A DNA stretch of 64,000 nt from Mycobacterium sp. 852002-51971_SCH5477799-a (GCF_001667145.1 NZ_LZIF01000086.1:175485-239484); one strand, 5' to 3'; shown: positions 45,093-56,139, numbered from the stretch's first letter. Notes: generated by a model not told the origin, from the letters alone. Made by a program: numbers and translations.

Positions 45093-48000
45093 GTGACGAT
45101 CCACGAGCACGATCGGGTGTCCGCTGACCGCGACGGGCGAGGCCCGCAGGGGAGCAAGAACCCACAAGCCGGGGACACCCTCGCTCTTGTCGACCGCTTG
45201 ACGGCCGGCGAGGCCTACGCCGTGGCATTCGGTGGTCAGGGCAGCGCCTGGCTGGAGACCCTCGAAGAACTGGTGTCGTCGGCGGGAATCGAGTCCGAGC
45301 TGGCAACGCTGGTCGGTGAGGTGAACCTGCTCCTCGAGCCGGTGGCCAAAGAGCTGGTCGTCGTGCGGCCGATCGGGTTCGAGCCGTTGTCGTGGGTGCG
45401 TGCGCTGGCGGCCGAGGATCCGGTTCCGTCGGACAAGCACCTGACGTCAGCCGCGGTGTCGATCCCGGGCGTGCTGCTCACCCAGATCGCGGCCGTGCGT
45501 GCGCTGGCACGACAAGGCATGGACCTGAAGGCGACGCCGCCGGTGGCCGTCGCGGGACATTCCCAAGGTGTGCTCGCGGTCGAGGCGCTGAAGGCCGGTG
45601 GTGGCCGCGATGTCGAGCTGCTGGCAATGGCCCAGTTGATCGGTGCGGCCGGAACGCTGGTGGCCCGTCGGCGCGGCATCTCGGTGCTTGGCGACCGCCC
45701 GCCGATGGTGTCGGTCACCAACGCCGACCCCGAACGCATCGGCCGGCTGCTCGAGGAGTTCGCGCACGACGTGCGCACCGTGCTGCCGCCCGTCTTGTCC
45801 ATCCGCAACGGCCGCCGCTCGGTCGTCATCACCGGCACGCCGGAACAACTGTCCCGCTTCGAGCTCTACTGCCAGCAGATCTCGGAGAAGGAAGAAGCCG
45901 ACCGCAAGAACAAGCTCCGCGGTGGCGATGTCTTCGCGCCGGTCTTCGATCCGGTGCAGGTCGAGGTGGGCTTTCACACACCCCGGCTGGCCGACGGCAT
46001 CGACATCGTCGGCGACTGGGCCGAGAAGGTCGGCCTGGACGTCGAGCTGGCCCGGCAGCTGACCGAGTCGATCCTGGTGCGTCCCGTCGATTGGGTGGAG
46101 GAGATCACCCGGGTCAACGACGCGGGGGCGCGCTGGATTCTCGACCTGGGGCCCGGCGACATCCTGACCCGGCTGACCGCGCCGGTGATCCGCGGTCTGG
46201 GCGTGGGGATCGTGCCCGCGGCGACCCGCGGCGGGCAACGCAACCTGTTCACCGTCGGCGCCGTCCCCGAGGTGGCGCGGGCCTGGTCGAGCTACGCTCC
46301 GACGCTGGTTCGCCTGCCCGACGGCAGGGTCAAGCTCTCGACGAAATTCACCCGGCTGACCGGCCGCTCGCCGATCCTGTTGGCCGGCATGACCCCGACC
46401 ACCGTCGACGCCAAAATCGTGGCCGCCGCGGCCAACGCCGGGCACTGGGCCGAGCTGGCCGGCGGCGGGCAGGTCACCGAGGAGATCTTCGCCGACCGCG
46501 TCGAGCAGATGTCCGGGCTGCTCGAAGACGGTCGTACCTACCAGTTCAACGCGCTGTTTCTGGACCCGTACCTATGGAAGCTGCAGGTCGGCGGCAAGCG
46601 GCTGGTGCAGAAGGCCCGCCAGTCGGGCGCGGCCATCGACGGTCTGGTGATCAGCGCCGGCATCCCCGACCTCGAGGACGCCGTCGACCTGATCGAGGAG
46701 CTGGGCGAGGTCGGCATCAGCCACGTCGTCTTCAAGCCGGGCACCGTCGAGCAAATCCGCTCGGTCATCCGCATCGCGACCGAGGTGTCCACCAAGCCGG
46801 TGATCGCGCACATCGAGGGCGGGCGCGCCGGGGGCCACCACTCCTGGGAAGACCTCGACGACCTGCTGCTGGCGACCTACTCCGAGTTGCGGTCGCGCTC
46901 CAACATCACCGTCTGCGTCGGCGGTGGCATCGGCGCGCCGGAGCGGGCGGCCGAATACCTGTCCGGCCGCTGGGCGCAGGCGTACGGCTTCCCGCCGATG
47001 CCGATCGACGGCATCCTGGTCGGCACCGCGGCGATGGCGACCAAGGAGGCCACCACGTCGCCGTCGGTCAAGCGGATGCTGGTCGAAACGCAGGGCACCG
47101 ATCAGTGGATCGGCGCCGGAAGAGCGTCCGGCGGAATGGCTTCCAGCCGTAGTCAGCTCGGTGCGGACATTCATGAGATCGACAACAGCGCGTCGCGATG
47201 CGGCCGGCTTCTCGACGAGGTCGCCGGAGACGCGGAAGCGGTCGCGGAGCGCCGCGACGAAATCATCGCGGCGATGGCCAACACCGCCAAGCCGTACTTC
47301 GGCGATGCCGGTGAGATGACCTACCTGCAGTGGCTGCAGCGCTACGTCGAATTGTCGATCGGGGACGGCGATTCCACCGCGGACACCGCGTCGCCGGGCA
47401 GCCCGTGGCTGGCCGACACCTGGCGCGACCGTTTCGAGCAGATGCTGCAGCGCGCCGAGGCACGTCTGCACGCACAGGATTTCGGTCCCATCGAGACGCT
47501 GTTCGACGGCTCCACCGACGACGGCGCGCGGCTGCTGGAAAATCCTTCCGAGGCCATCGCCACCCTGCTGGCGCACTACCCCGACGCCGAACGCGTGCAG
47601 CTGCACCCGGCCGACGTCCCGTTCTTCGTCACCCTGTGCAAGCTGCTGGGCAAGCCGGTCAACTTCGTGCCGGTGATCGACAAGGATGTGCGGCGCTGGT
47701 GGCGCAGCGATTCGCTGTGGCAGGCGCACGACGCCCGCTACGACGCCGATCAGGTGTGCATCATTCCGGGTACCGCGGCCGTGGCCGGCATCACCCGGAT
47801 GGACGAGCCCGTCGGTGAACTGCTGGACCGCTTCGAGCAGGCGGCCATCGACGAGGCGCTCGCCGCCGGGGCGGAACCCACGGCGGTCACCTCACGCCGC
47901 ACCGGCCGCGCCGACGTCACCGGGCCGCTGGCCGTCGTGCTGGACGCCCCCGATGTGCAGTGGGCCGGCCGCACCGCGACCAACCCGGTCCATCGGATCG

Positions 48001-51000
48001 CCGATCCCTCCGACTGGCTGGTGCATGACGGACCCGAGAGCCGCCGCGCCACGCATTCGTCCACCGGTGCGCAGCTTCAGGTCGACGGCGACCGCGTCGT
48101 GCTCAGCGTTCCCGTATCGGGTACGTGGATCGACATCCCATTCACGTTGCCGCCCAACACTGTTGACGGCGCCACGCCGGTGGTCTCCACCGAGGACGCC
48201 GCCACGGCCATGCGGGCGGTGCTGGCCATCGCCGCAGGCGTCGACGGGCCGGAGTTCTTGCCTGCGGTCACCGACGGAACAGCCACGGTCACGGTCGACT
48301 GGGACCCCGAGCGGGTCGCCGACCACACCGGTGTCACGGCCACCTTCGGAGAACCTTTGGCGCCCAGCCTCACCACCGTGCCCGACGCACTCGTCGGACC
48401 GTGCTGGCCAGCCGTCTTCTCGGCGATCGGCTCGGCCATCACCGACGCCGGCGTTCCGGTCGTCGAGGGCCTGCTGAGCCTGGTGCATCTCGACCACGCC
48501 GCCCACATGATCGGCAAGCTGCCGAAGGGCCAGGCGCAATTGACAATCACCGCAACGGCTTCGGTGGCCATCGACACGGACATGGGGCGCGTCGTGCCGG
48601 TCTCGGTCACCATCGCCGACACCGACGGTCAGGTGATCGCCACCCTGGAGGAGCGGTTCGCGATCCTGGGACGCACCGGCGCCGCCGAACTGACGGACCC
48701 GACGCGCGCCGGTGGTGCGGTCTCGCAGAACGCGACCGACACCCCGCGTCGGCGCCGCCGCGACGTTGCCATCACCGCTCCGGTCGACATGCGTCCGTTC
48801 GCGGTGGTCTCCGGTGACCACAATCCCATCCACACCGACCGGGCCGCCGCACTGTTGGCCGGCCTGGAATCGCCCATCGTGCACGGCATGTGGCTGTCGG
48901 CCGCGGCCCAGCACGCGGTGACCGCCACCGATGGTCAGGCGCGCCCGCCGGCGCGGCTGATCGGCTGGACAGCGCGCTTCTTGGGCATGGTGCGTCCCGG
49001 CGACGAGGTCGCTTTCCGCGTCGACCGGGTCGGAATCGACCAGGGCGCAGAGGTTTTGGAGGTTGCCGCCCGGATCGGATCGGATCTGGTGATGTCGGCG
49101 ACGGCACGCCTGGCGGCCCCGCATACGGTCTACGCGTTCCCCGGACAGGGAATTCAGCACAAGGGCATGGGCATGGACGTCCGGGCCCGATCGAAGGCCG
49201 CCCGCAAGGTGTGGGACAAAGCCGACAAGTTCACCCGTGACACGCTGGGCTTCTCGGTTCTGCACGTGGTGCGCGACAACCCGACCAGCATCATCGCCAG
49301 CGGTGTGCACTACAACCACCCTGAGGGCGTGCTGTACCTGACGCAGTTCACCCAGGTCGCGATGGCCACCGTGGCCGCGGCGCAGGTCGCCGAGATGCGC
49401 GAGCAAGGCGCCTTCGTGGAAGACGCGATCGCCTGCGGCCACTCCGTCGGCGAGTACACCGCACTGGCGTGCGTGACCGGCATCTACGAGCTGGAAGCCT
49501 TGCTGGAGACGGTGTTTCACCGCGGGTCGAAGATGCACGACATCGTGCCGCGCGACGAGCTGGGCCGGTCCAACTATCGGCTGGCGGCCATTCGGCCCTC
49601 GCAGATCGACCTGCCCGATGACGAGGTCCCCGAATTTGTCGCCGATATTTCGGCGAATACCGGTGAGTTCCTTGAGATCGTCAACTTCAACCTGCGCGGG
49701 TCACAGTATGCGATCGCGGGCACCGTGCGCGGGCTGGAGGAGCTCGAGGCAGAGGTGGAGCAGCGCCGCAAGATCACCGGCGGCAAGCGCTCGTTCATTT
49801 TGGTGCCGGGTATCGACGTGCCGTTCCACTCGCGGGTGTTGCGTGTCGGTGTGGCAGAGTTCCGGCGATCACTCGACCGAGTCATGCCGCGCGACAAGGA
49901 TCCTGACGTCATCATCGGGCGCTACATCCCCAACCTGGTGCCGCGTCCGTTCACCCTGGACCTCGACTTCATCCAGGAGATCCGCGACCTGGTGCCGGCC
50001 GAGCCGCTCGACCCGATCCTTGCCGACTACGACACCTGGATTGCCGAGCGCCGGATCGAGATGGCACGCATCGTCCTGATCGAGCTGCTGGCATGGCAAT
50101 TCGCCAGCCCGGTGCGCTGGATCGAAACCCAGGACCTGCTGTTCACCGAAGAGGCCGCCGGCGGTCTCGGTGTGGAGCGGTTCGTCGAGATCGGTGTGAA
50201 GTCCGCGCCGACCGTCGCGGGCTTGGCCACCAACACCCTGAAGCTGCCCGAATACGCCCACAGCACAGTCGAAGTGCTCAACGCCGAACGCGACGCGGCG
50301 GTGCTGTTCGCCACCGACACCGACCCCGAGCCGGAGCCCGAGGACGAGCCGGAGGTGCCCGCCGAGAGTGCGTCGGCGCCGGAAGCGGCCGCACCGGCCC
50401 ACGCTGCCGCGCCCTCGGGTGCGGCCCGGCCGGACGACATCGGATTCGATGCCGCCGACGCCACACTCGCGCTGATCGCGCTGTCGGCCAAGATGCGCAT
50501 CGATCAGATCGAGGAGCTGGATTCCATCGAATCCATCACCGACGGCGCGTCGTCGCGGCGCAACCAGCTGCTGGTGGACCTGGGTTCGGAGCTGAACCTG
50601 GGCGCCATCGACGGCGCCGCCGAAGCCGACCTGGCCGGGCTGCGCGCGCAGGTGACCAAGTTAGCGCGCACCTACAAGCCTTACGGCCCAGTGCTTTCCG
50701 ACGCAATCAACGACCAGCTGCGCACGGTGCTGGGGCCCTCGGGCAAGCGGCCCGGTGCCATCGCCGAGCGGGTCAAGAAGACTTGGGAACTGGGCGAGGG
50801 TTGGGCCAAGCACGTCACGGTCGAGGTCGCGCTGGGGACCCGCGAGGGGACCAGTGTCCGGGGCGGCGCCATGGGGCACCTGCACGAAGGTGCGCTGGCC
50901 GACGCCGCGTCCGTCGATAAGGCGATCGATGCCGCGGTGGCTTCGGTTGCCGCGCGCCGTGGCATCGCGGTCGCGCTGCCCTCCTCGGGCGGTGGCGGCG

Positions 51001-54000
51001 GTGCGACCATCGACGCCACCGCACTGGGTGAATTCACCGACCAGATCACCGGCCGTGACGGCGTGCTGGCCTCGGCGGCCCGCCTGGTGCTCAACCAGCT
51101 GGGCCTGGACGACCCGGTCAGCGCTTCGCCGGCGGCCACCGACGCCGAACTCATCGACCTGGTCACCACCGAACTCGGCGCTGACTGGCCACGCCTGGTA
51201 TCGCCGGTGTTCGAATCGAAGAAGGCCGTGCTGTTCGACGACCGGTGGGCCAGCGCGCGCGAAGACCTGGTCAAGCTCTGGCTCAGCGACGAGGGCGACA
51301 TCGACGCCCGCTGGGTGGACCTGTCCGAAAGGTTCGAGGGCGCAGGCCATGTGGTGGCCACGCAGGCCACCTGGTGGCAGGGCAAGGCCCTGGCCGCCGG
51401 CCGTCAGATCCACGCATCGTTGTACGGCCGCATCGCGGCCGGCGCCGAGAACCCGGATCCGGGCTCTTACAGCAGCGAAGTCGCCGTGGTGACTGGCGCA
51501 TCCAAGGGCTCCATTGCCGCGGCGGTCATCGGGCGACTGCTCGATGGCGGCGCCACCGTCATCGCCACGACGTCCAAGCTCGACGACGAGCGGTTGGCGT
51601 TCTACCGCGGGCTCTACCGCGACCACGCCCGGTTCGGCGCGGCCCTGTGGGTGGTCGCGGCCAACATGGCGTCCTACTCCGACATCGACGCGCTGGTCGA
51701 ATGGGTCGGCACCGAGCAGACCGAAAGCCTTGGGCCGCAGTCGATTCACATCAAGGACGCGCAGACCCCGACGCTGCTGTTCCCGTTTGCTGCACCGCGG
51801 GTCGCGGGCGACCTGTCCGAGGCCGGCTCTCGCTCCGAGATGGAGATGAAGGTGCTGCTGTGGGCGGTGCAGCGGTTGATCGGCGGGCTGTCGAAGATCG
51901 GCGCCGAGCGCGACATCGCGTCGCGGCTGCACGTCGTGCTACCGGGTTCACCGAACCGCGGAATGTTCGGTGGTGACGGCGCTTACGGCGAAGCCAAGTC
52001 GGCGCTGGACGCCCTGGTGAGCCGTTGGCACGCCGAGTCCTCGTGGGCGGCCCGGGTCAGCCTGGCGCACGCGCTGATCGGTTGGACCCGCGGCACCGGG
52101 CTGATGGGCCACAACGACGCCATCGTCGACGCGGTCGAGGAGGCCGGCGTCACCACGTACTCGACCGACGAGATGGCCGCAATGTTGCTGTCGCTCTGCG
52201 ACATCGAGTCCAAGGTCGCCGCGGCCGCTGCGCCGATCAAGGCGGACCTGACCGGCGGGCTGGGCGAGGCCAACCTCGACATGGCCGAGCTGGCCGCCAA
52301 GGCCCGCGAGCAGGCCACCTCGGCATCGGACGACGAGGCCGAAGCCTCCGGCGCCCAGGGCACCATCGCCGCGCTGCCTTCTCCGCCGCGCGGCTCCGCG
52401 CCGGCACCACCGCCGGAATGGGCGGACCTCGACGTCGACCCGGCCGACCTGGTGGTCATCGTCGGTGGCGCGGAACTGGGCCCCTACGGCTCGTCGCGGA
52501 CCCGCTTCGAGATGGAGGTCGACAACGAATTGTCGGCGGCGGGCGTCCTCGAGCTGGCCTGGACCACCGGCCTGATCCGCTGGGAGGACGATCCCCAACC
52601 CGGTTGGTACGACACGCAATCCGGTGACCTGGTCGATGAGTCCGAGCTAGTCGAGCGCTACCACGACACCGTGGTCGAGCGCTGCGGCATTCGCGAATTC
52701 GTCGACGACGGCGCGATCGACCCCGACCACGCTGCGCCGCTGCTGGTGTCGGTGTTCCTGGACAAGGACTTCGCCTTCGTGGTGTCCTCGGAGTCCGACG
52801 CGCGCGCCTTCGTCGAGTTCGACCCGGAACACACGATCATCCGGCCGGTGCCCGACTCCAGCGACTGGCAGGTCATCCGCAAGGCCGGCACCGAGATTCG
52901 GGTGCCGCGCAAGACCAAGCTGTCGCGAACCGTCGGCGCGCAGATCCCGACCGGGTTCGACCCGACCGTGTTCGGCATCAGCCAGGACATGGCCAGCTCG
53001 ACCGACCGGGTGGCGTTGTGGAACATCGTCGCGACCGTCGACGCGTTCCTGTCGTCGGGGTTCACCCCGACCGAGTTGATGAGGTGGGTGCACCCCGGCC
53101 TGGTCGCCAGCACGCAGGGCACCGGCATGGGCGGCATGACCTCGATGCAGACGATGTATCACGGCAACCTGTTGGGCCGTAGCAAGCCGAACGACATCCT
53201 GCAGGAAGTTCTGCCGAACGTCGTTGCCGCGCATGTGATTCAGAGTTACGTCGGCAGCTATGGCGCGATGATCCACCCGGTGGGCGCGTGCGCGACCGCG
53301 GCGGTGTCGGTCGAGGAGGGTGTCGACAAGATCCGTCTCGGCAAGGCGGAGCTGGTGGTCGCCGGCGGATTCGACGACCTGACGCTCGAAGCCATCATCG
53401 GCTTCGGTGACATGGCGGCCACCGCCGACACCGGCATGATGCGGGGCCGGGGCATCCACGACTCGAAGTTCTCCCGGCCCAACGATCGACGCCGGCTGGG
53501 ATTCCTCGAGGCGCAGGGCGGCGGCACCATCCTGCTGGCGCGCGGCGACCTGGCGCTCAAGATGGGTCTTCCGGTACTGGCCGTGGTGGCCTACGCGCAG
53601 TCGTTCGCCGACGGCGTGCACACCTCGATCCCGGCGCCGGGCCTGGGCGCGCTGGGCGCCGGTCGCGGCGGCAGGGATTCGGCGCTGGCGCGGTCACTGG
53701 CGAGGCTCGGGGTGGGCGCCGACGACGTCGCGGTGGTCTCCAAGCACGACACATCGACGCTGGCCAACGATCCCAACGAGACCGAACTGCACGAGCGGCT
53801 CGCCGACTCGCTGGGCCGTTCCGAGGGTGCCCCGCTGTTCGTGGTGTCGCAGAAGAGCCTCACCGGGCACGCGAAGGGCGGCGCGGCGGTCTTCCAGATG
53901 ATGGGGTTGTGCCAGATGCTGCGCGACGGGGTGATCCCGCCCAACCGCAGCCTGGATTGCGTCGACGACGAACTGGCCGGCTCGGCCCACTTCGTGTGGG

Positions 54001-54350
54001 TGCGCGAGACGCTGCGCCTCGGGGACAAGTTCCCGCTCAAGGCCGGGTTGGTGACCAGCCTTGGGTTCGGCCATGTTTCGGGGCTGGTCGCGCTGGTGCA
54101 CCCGCAGGCGTTCGTCGCCGCGCTCGACCCCGAGCAGCGTGCGGACTACCGGCGGCGCGCGGACGCCCGCGTGCTGGCCGGTCAGCGGCGGCTCGCGTCG
54201 GCGATCGCCGGCGGCGCGCCGATGTACGAGCGGCCGGTGAACCGCCGCTTTGACAACGACGTGCCGGAGAAGCGTCAAGAAGCCGCGATGCTGCTGAACC
54301 CGGACTCGCGCCTGGGTGAAGGCGAGGCTTACCAGGTCTCTGCCGGATGA
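45093..54350 (+). CDS. fas: type I fatty acid synthase (multifunctional)
   Basis: A 3085-residue FAS I, close to the 3069 residues of M. tuberculosis. It makes C16-C26 acyl-CoAs that feed membrane lipids and mycolic acid synthesis. Active sites appear in the mycobacterial order: acetyl transferase GHSQG with Ser157; enoyl reductase near 440-620 (LAGGGQVTEE); dehydratase SGDHNPIH near 1240; malonyl/palmitoyl transferase GHSVGEYTA with Ser1451; carrier domain with the phosphopantetheine Ser in GASSRRNQ (1820-1821); ketoreductase VTGASKGSIA near 2132; ketosynthase with Cys2733 in VGACATAA, and the His motifs KHDTST and TGHAKGG. The GTG at 45093 matches the family start TIHEHDRVSA. acpS follows after 28 bases. 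Confidence 0.98.
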   Translation: MTIHEHDRVSADRDGRGPQGSKNPQAGDTLALVDRLTAGEAYAVAFGGQGSAWLETLEELVSSAGIESELATLVGEVNLLLEPVAKELVVVRPIGFEPLSWVRALAAEDPVPSDKHLTSAAVSIPGVLLTQIAAVRALARQGMDLKATPPVAVAGHSQGVLAVEALKAGGGRDVELLAMAQLIGAAGTLVARRRGISVLGDRPPMVSVTNADPERIGRLLEEFAHDVRTVLPPVLSIRNGRRSVVITGTPEQLSRFELYCQQISEKEEADRKNKLRGGDVFAPVFDPVQVEVGFHTPRLADGIDIVGDWAEKVGLDVELARQLTESILVRPVDWVEEITRVNDAGARWILDLGPGDILTRLTAPVIRGLGVGIVPAATRGGQRNLFTVGAVPEVARAWSSYAPTLVRLPDGRVKLSTKFTRLTGRSPILLAGMTPTTVDAKIVAAAANAGHWAELAGGGQVTEEIFADRVEQMSGLLEDGRTYQFNALFLDPYLWKLQVGGKRLVQKARQSGAAIDGLVISAGIPDLEDAVDLIEELGEVGISHVVFKPGTVEQIRSVIRIATEVSTKPVIAHIEGGRAGGHHSWEDLDDLLLATYSELRSRSNITVCVGGGIGAPERAAEYLSGRWAQAYGFPPMPIDGILVGTAAMATKEATTSPSVKRMLVETQGTDQWIGAGRASGGMASSRSQLGADIHEIDNSASRCGRLLDEVAGDAEAVAERRDEIIAAMANTAKPYFGDAGEMTYLQWLQRYVELSIGDGDSTADTASPGSPWLADTWRDRFEQMLQRAEARLHAQDFGPIETLFDGSTDDGARLLENPSEAIATLLAHYPDAERVQLHPADVPFFVTLCKLLGKPVNFVPVIDKDVRRWWRSDSLWQAHDARYDADQVCIIPGTAAVAGITRMDEPVGELLDRFEQAAIDEALAAGAEPTAVTSRRTGRADVTGPLAVVLDAPDVQWAGRTATNPVHRIADPSDWLVHDGPESRRATHSSTGAQLQVDGDRVVLSVPVSGTWIDIPFTLPPNTVDGATPVVSTEDAATAMRAVLAIAAGVDGPEFLPAVTDGTATVTVDWDPERVADHTGVTATFGEPLAPSLTTVPDALVGPCWPAVFSAIGSAITDAGVPVVEGLLSLVHLDHAAHMIGKLPKGQAQLTITATASVAIDTDMGRVVPVSVTIADTDGQVIATLEERFAILGRTGAAELTDPTRAGGAVSQNATDTPRRRRRDVAITAPVDMRPFAVVSGDHNPIHTDRAAALLAGLESPIVHGMWLSAAAQHAVTATDGQARPPARLIGWTARFLGMVRPGDEVAFRVDRVGIDQGAEVLEVAARIGSDLVMSATARLAAPHTVYAFPGQGIQHKGMGMDVRARSKAARKVWDKADKFTRDTLGFSVLHVVRDNPTSIIASGVHYNHPEGVLYLTQFTQVAMATVAAAQVAEMREQGAFVEDAIACGHSVGEYTALACVTGIYELEALLETVFHRGSKMHDIVPRDELGRSNYRLAAIRPSQIDLPDDEVPEFVADISANTGEFLEIVNFNLRGSQYAIAGTVRGLEELEAEVEQRRKITGGKRSFILVPGIDVPFHSRVLRVGVAEFRRSLDRVMPRDKDPDVIIGRYIPNLVPRPFTLDLDFIQEIRDLVPAEPLDPILADYDTWIAERRIEMARIVLIELLAWQFASPVRWIETQDLLFTEEAAGGLGVERFVEIGVKSAPTVAGLATNTLKLPEYAHSTVEVLNAERDAAVLFATDTDPEPEPEDEPEVPAESASAPEAAAPAHAAAPSGAARPDDIGFDAADATLALIALSAKMRIDQIEELDSIESITDGASSRRNQLLVDLGSELNLGAIDGAAEADLAGLRAQVTKLARTYKPYGPVLSDAINDQLRTVLGPSGKRPGAIAERVKKTWELGEGWAKHVTVEVALGTREGTSVRGGAMGHLHEGALADAASVDKAIDAAVASVAARRGIAVALPSSGGGGGATIDATALGEFTDQITGRDGVLASAARLVLNQLGLDDPVSASPAATDAELIDLVTTELGADWPRLVSPVFESKKAVLFDDRWASAREDLVKLWLSDEGDIDARWVDLSERFEGAGHVVATQATWWQGKALAAGRQIHASLYGRIAAGAENPDPGSYSSEVAVVTGASKGSIAAAVIGRLLDGGATVIATTSKLDDERLAFYRGLYRDHARFGAALWVVAANMASYSDIDALVEWVGTEQTESLGPQSIHIKDAQTPTLLFPFAAPRVAGDLSEAGSRSEMEMKVLLWAVQRLIGGLSKIGAERDIASRLHVVLPGSPNRGMFGGDGAYGEAKSALDALVSRWHAESSWAARVSLAHALIGWTRGTGLMGHNDAIVDAVEEAGVTTYSTDEMAAMLLSLCDIESKVAAAAAPIKADLTGGLGEANLDMAELAAKAREQATSASDDEAEASGAQGTIAALPSPPRGSAPAPPPEWADLDVDPADLVVIVGGAELGPYGSSRTRFEMEVDNELSAAGVLELAWTTGLIRWEDDPQPGWYDTQSGDLVDESELVERYHDTVVERCGIREFVDDGAIDPDHAAPLLVSVFLDKDFAFVVSSESDARAFVEFDPEHTIIRPVPDSSDWQVIRKAGTEIRVPRKTKLSRTVGAQIPTGFDPTVFGISQDMASSTDRVALWNIVATVDAFLSSGFTPTELMRWVHPGLVASTQGTGMGGMTSMQTMYHGNLLGRSKPNDILQEVLPNVVAAHVIQSYVGSYGAMIHPVGACATAAVSVEEGVDKIRLGKAELVVAGGFDDLTLEAIIGFGDMAATADTGMMRGRGIHDSKFSRPNDRRRLGFLEAQGGGTILLARGDLALKMGLPVLAVVAYAQSFADGVHTSIPAPGLGALGAGRGGRDSALARSLARLGVGADDVAVVSKHDTSTLANDPNETELHERLADSLGRSEGAPLFVVSQKSLTGHAKGGAAVFQMMGLCQMLRDGVIPPNRSLDCVDDELAGSAHFVWVRETLRLGDKFPLKAGLVTSLGFGHVSGLVALVHPQAFVAALDPEQRADYRRRADARVLAGQRRLASAIAGGAPMYERPVNRRFDNDVPEKRQEAAMLLNPDSRLGEGEAYQVSAG

Positions 54351-54378
54351 CGTCGGCGATCCGTTAGCCTGGCGACCC

Positions 54379-54777
54379 ATGGGAATTGTCGGTGTGGGGA
54401 TCGACCTCGTCTCCATTCCTGATTTCGCCGAGCAGGTCGACCAACCGGGCACCGCCTTCTCCGAGACGTTCACCCCGGGGGAGCGCCGGGACGCCTCGGA
54501 CAAGAGTTCGTCTGCGGCGCGTCACCTGGCGGCTCGCTGGGCCGCGAAGGAGGCCGTGATCAAGGCCTGGTCAGGGTCGCGGTTCGCCCAGCGTCCAGTG
54601 CTGCGGGAGGACATCCACCGCGACATCGAGGTGGTCACCGACATGTGGGGCCGTCCGCGGGTTCGGTTGAGCGGCGACATCGCCAAACACCTGGCCGACG
54701 TGATCATTCACGTGTCGCTGACGCACGAAGCGGATACGGCCGCCGCGGTGGCCATTTTGGAGACGGCGGCCGACTAG
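54379..54777 (+). CDS. acpS: holo-ACP synthase (4'-phosphopantetheinyl transferase)
   Basis: A 132-residue AcpS that moves 4'-phosphopantetheine from CoA to the carrier Ser of FAS I and of the type II ACP. The metal-binding Asp lies in VGVGIDLVSIPDF and the second motif is RWAAKEAVIKAWSG. Length agrees with the mycobacterial enzyme (about 130). It lies 28 bases downstream of fas, as in M. tuberculosis, so synthase and activator are co-expressed. The peptidase gene follows ten bases later. Confidence 0.96.
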   Translation: MGIVGVGIDLVSIPDFAEQVDQPGTAFSETFTPGERRDASDKSSSAARHLAARWAAKEAVIKAWSGSRFAQRPVLREDIHRDIEVVTDMWGRPRVRLSGDIAKHLADVIIHVSLTHEADTAAAVAILETAAD

Positions 54778-54787
54778 CCTCGATCCC

Positions 54788-56113
54788 ATGAGCGATCTGG
54801 TCGAGCGCGTCCGCGAGGTGCTGCCGTCGGTGCGGCGCGATCTGGAAGACCTGGTCCGCATCGAATCGGTGTGGGCCGACCCGGGCCGCCGCGGCGAGGT
54901 ACACCGCAGCGCGCAGGCCGTCGCGGATCTGTTGTCGCAGGCCGGATTCAGCGATGTACGCATCGTCAGCGAAGGGGGAGCTCCCGCGGTAATCGCTCAC
55001 CACCCCGCCCCCGCCGGCGCACCGACCGTGCTGCTGTACGCCCACCACGACGTGCAGCCCGAGGGCGACCGCGGCCAGTGGATTTCGCCACCGTTCGAGC
55101 CCACCGAGCGGGACGGCCGTCTCTACGGCCGCGGAACCGCCGACGACAAGGCCGGCATCGCAACACATTTGGCGGCGTTTCGGGCGCACGGCGGGCAGCC
55201 GCCGGTGGGCGTGACGGTCTTCGTCGAGGGCGAGGAGGAATCCGGGTCGCCGTCGCTGGGCCGGCTGTTGGCCGCGCACCGCGACGCGCTGGCCGCCGAT
55301 GTGATCGTCATCGCCGACTCGGACAACTGGAGCACCGAGATCCCGGCGCTGACGGTGACGCTGCGCGGCATGGTCGACTGCGTCGTCGAGGTCGCCACGC
55401 TCGACCACGGCCTGCACTCCGGCATTTGGGGCGGCGTGGTGCCCGACGCGCTGAGCGTGCTCGTGCGCATGTTAGCCAGCCTGCACGACGACGACGGCAA
55501 CGTGGCCGTCGCCGGCCTGCACGAAAGTGCCGCCGCCGCCGTGGATTACCCGCCCGAGCGGGTGCGCGCCGACTCCGGCCTGCTGGACGGGGTGTCCGAG
55601 ATCGGATCGGGTTCGGCACCGCAGCGGCTGTGGGCCAAACCCGCGATCACCGTGATTGGTATCGACACCACACCCATCGAGAAGGCCTCCAACACGCTGA
55701 TCCCGCGGGCCCGCGCCAAGATCAGCATGCGCGTCGCGCCGGGCGGCGACGCATCGGTGCACCTGGACGCGTTGACCGCCCACCTGCAACAGCACGCGCC
55801 GTGGGGCGCACACGTGAGCGTCACCCGCGGCGACGTCGGCGAGCCCTACGCCATCGACGCCACCGGCAGCGTCTATGACGCGGTGCGGGCCGCGTTCCGG
55901 CAAGGTTGGGGGACCGATCCGATCGACATGGGCATGGGCGGGTCGATTCCGTTCATCGCCGAATTCGCCGAGGCGTTCCCGCAGGCGAAGATCCTCGTCA
56001 CCGGCGTGGAAGATCCCGCCACGCAAGCCCACAGCATCAACGAGAGCCTGCATCTGGGCGTGCTCGAACGCGCGGCCATCGCCGAAGCGCTACTGCTGGA
56101 CAAACTGGGCTGA
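54788..56113 (+). CDS. M20-family metallopeptidase / dipeptidase (Rv2522c homologue)
   Basis: A 441-residue M20 zinc peptidase. Metal ligands and catalytic acids fit LLYAHHDVQPEG (His and Asp), GRGTADDKAGIATH, EGEEESGS and the terminal QAHSINE. It keeps the lid-domain insertion HGLHSGIWGG. The gene lies ten bases after acpS, as Rv2522c does in M. tuberculosis. The substrate is probably a dipeptide or an acylated amino acid, not known here. Confidence 0.92.
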   Translation: MSDLVERVREVLPSVRRDLEDLVRIESVWADPGRRGEVHRSAQAVADLLSQAGFSDVRIVSEGGAPAVIAHHPAPAGAPTVLLYAHHDVQPEGDRGQWISPPFEPTERDGRLYGRGTADDKAGIATHLAAFRAHGGQPPVGVTVFVEGEEESGSPSLGRLLAAHRDALAADVIVIADSDNWSTEIPALTVTLRGMVDCVVEVATLDHGLHSGIWGGVVPDALSVLVRMLASLHDDDGNVAVAGLHESAAAAVDYPPERVRADSGLLDGVSEIGSGSAPQRLWAKPAITVIGIDTTPIEKASNTLIPRARAKISMRVAPGGDASVHLDALTAHLQQHAPWGAHVSVTRGDVGEPYAIDATGSVYDAVRAAFRQGWGTDPIDMGMGGSIPFIAEFAEAFPQAKILVTGVEDPATQAHSINESLHLGVLERAAIAEALLLDKLG

Positions 56114-56139
56114 AGCGAAACTCGACCCCCGGATTGCAT

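Noticed and set aside
45392..47152. A 586-codon open frame on the plus strand, out of frame inside fas
   Set aside because: Its translation is an Arg/Pro/Gly-rich mixture, while the fas frame matches the family throughout.
47892..49538. A 548-codon open frame antisense to fas
   Set aside because: It is fully inside fas, has the low-complexity Arg/Gly/His composition of a shadow frame and no recognisable motif.
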